Positions 32,034-32,215 of a stretch of 32,215 nt of DNA are shown one piece after another. Made by a program: the position numbers and the translations under genes. The DNA is taken from IMG/VR virus record IMGVR_UViG_3300020197_000093, positions 1-32,215 of that record; one strand, 5' to 3'. The notes below the pieces were generated by a model that saw only the letters and a list, made by a program, of their open reading frames with translations, did not search any database and was not told the DNA's origin. The first letter of the stretch is position 1, and every line of letters starts with the position of its first letter. Origin of the DNA: a virus.

Positions 32034-32215
32034 ATGAACACAAAAACAATTCGCAATCTTCAAGAAGCATATTCAGATGTTTATGCATCTCAAGAACTTA
32101 CTGAAGACCAAATATGGGAAGAAGTTGAAAACTGGGTTAATGCTCTTCTAGAAGAAGGTTATGACTTAAGTGATTATACCTGGGAAGAAATGTACGAGGA
32201 GTGGAAGCAGAGTAT
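32034..32215 (+). CDS. Second CTS-like leader protein, cut by window edge
   Basis: The visible 60 codons begin MNTKTIRNLQEAYSDVYASQ and continue ELTEDQIWEEVENWVNALLE, then EGYDLSDYTWEEMYEEWKQS. The first 25 residues share 15 identities with the previous protein. The second part, with LLEEGY and EEW, resembles the IEEGF...DEW segment of that protein. AGGAG lies 7 bases before the ATG, and the gap to the previous gene is 13 bases, so the two are cotranscribed. The rest of the gene is outside the window; similar marine phage proteins that I recall continue into long variable or repetitive tails. Function is unknown; an internal head protein is the best guess. Confidence 0.83.
   Translation, partial: MNTKTIRNLQEAYSDVYASQELTEDQIWEEVENWVNALLEEGYDLSDYTWEEMYEEWKQS

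Noticed and set aside
31775-32056. 93-aa minus-strand frame opposite the leader-protein genes
   Set aside because: It is antisense to the 179-aa gene and spans the next start; hydrophobic start is the shadow of Lys/Glu codons.

Overview
The window is the late structural block of a T4-like contractile-tailed phage (myovirus) of the marine cyanophage/pelagiphage type. The sequence is AT-rich throughout and densely packed; no intergenic gap exceeds about 95 bases, and many neighbours overlap as TAATG or lie 2-12 bases apart. Host genus cannot be fixed from the sequence: a low-GC marine host such as Prochlorococcus, Synechococcus or SAR11 fits best. I see no tRNA, integrase, IS element, photosynthesis gene or real CRISPR.

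Almost everything is on the minus strand and is read from right to left. First comes a small cluster: a GT-A-type glycosyltransferase-like protein, a 50-aa basic protein, a 226-aa unknown and a 54-aa acidic protein (31385 down to 29618). Next is the baseplate wedge block: gp25, gp6, a giant 2510-aa protein with gp7-like ends, a 1432-aa propeller-containing structural protein, gp8 and a 2603-aa DUF4815 protein (29581 down to 6008). Then follows a cassette of small proteins and a tail-fibre-like protein (6006 down to 3331), and finally the neck and tail-completion proteins gp13, gp14 and gp15 (3309 down to 1). gp15 runs off the left edge through an Asp/Gly-rich repeat tract. The gene order 25-6-7-8-...-13-14-15 follows T4, but recognisable gp9-gp12 and wac are absent, and the 2603-aa protein and the fibre cassette occupy their place.

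At the right end transcription diverges. A 95-base gap carries two back-to-back boxes resembling the T4 late promoter (TATAAATA), and two plus-strand genes begin there; the second is cut by the window edge. These two proteins share a strongly conserved N-terminal leader that resembles the capsid-targeting sequence of T4 internal head proteins. This is the most interesting candidate system in the window.

Seven boxes matching TATAAATA or CATAAATA sit just upstream of genes, and one clear intrinsic terminator follows the tail-fibre gene. A second theme is modular expansion. Short beta-strand repeats (a GxGY...P module, an NHG...GD...KIDxD module and a 'DxEIIxYTG' module) recur across gp14, gp8, gp7, the 1432-aa protein and in part the 2603-aa protein. 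They make these proteins much longer than their T4 counterparts.
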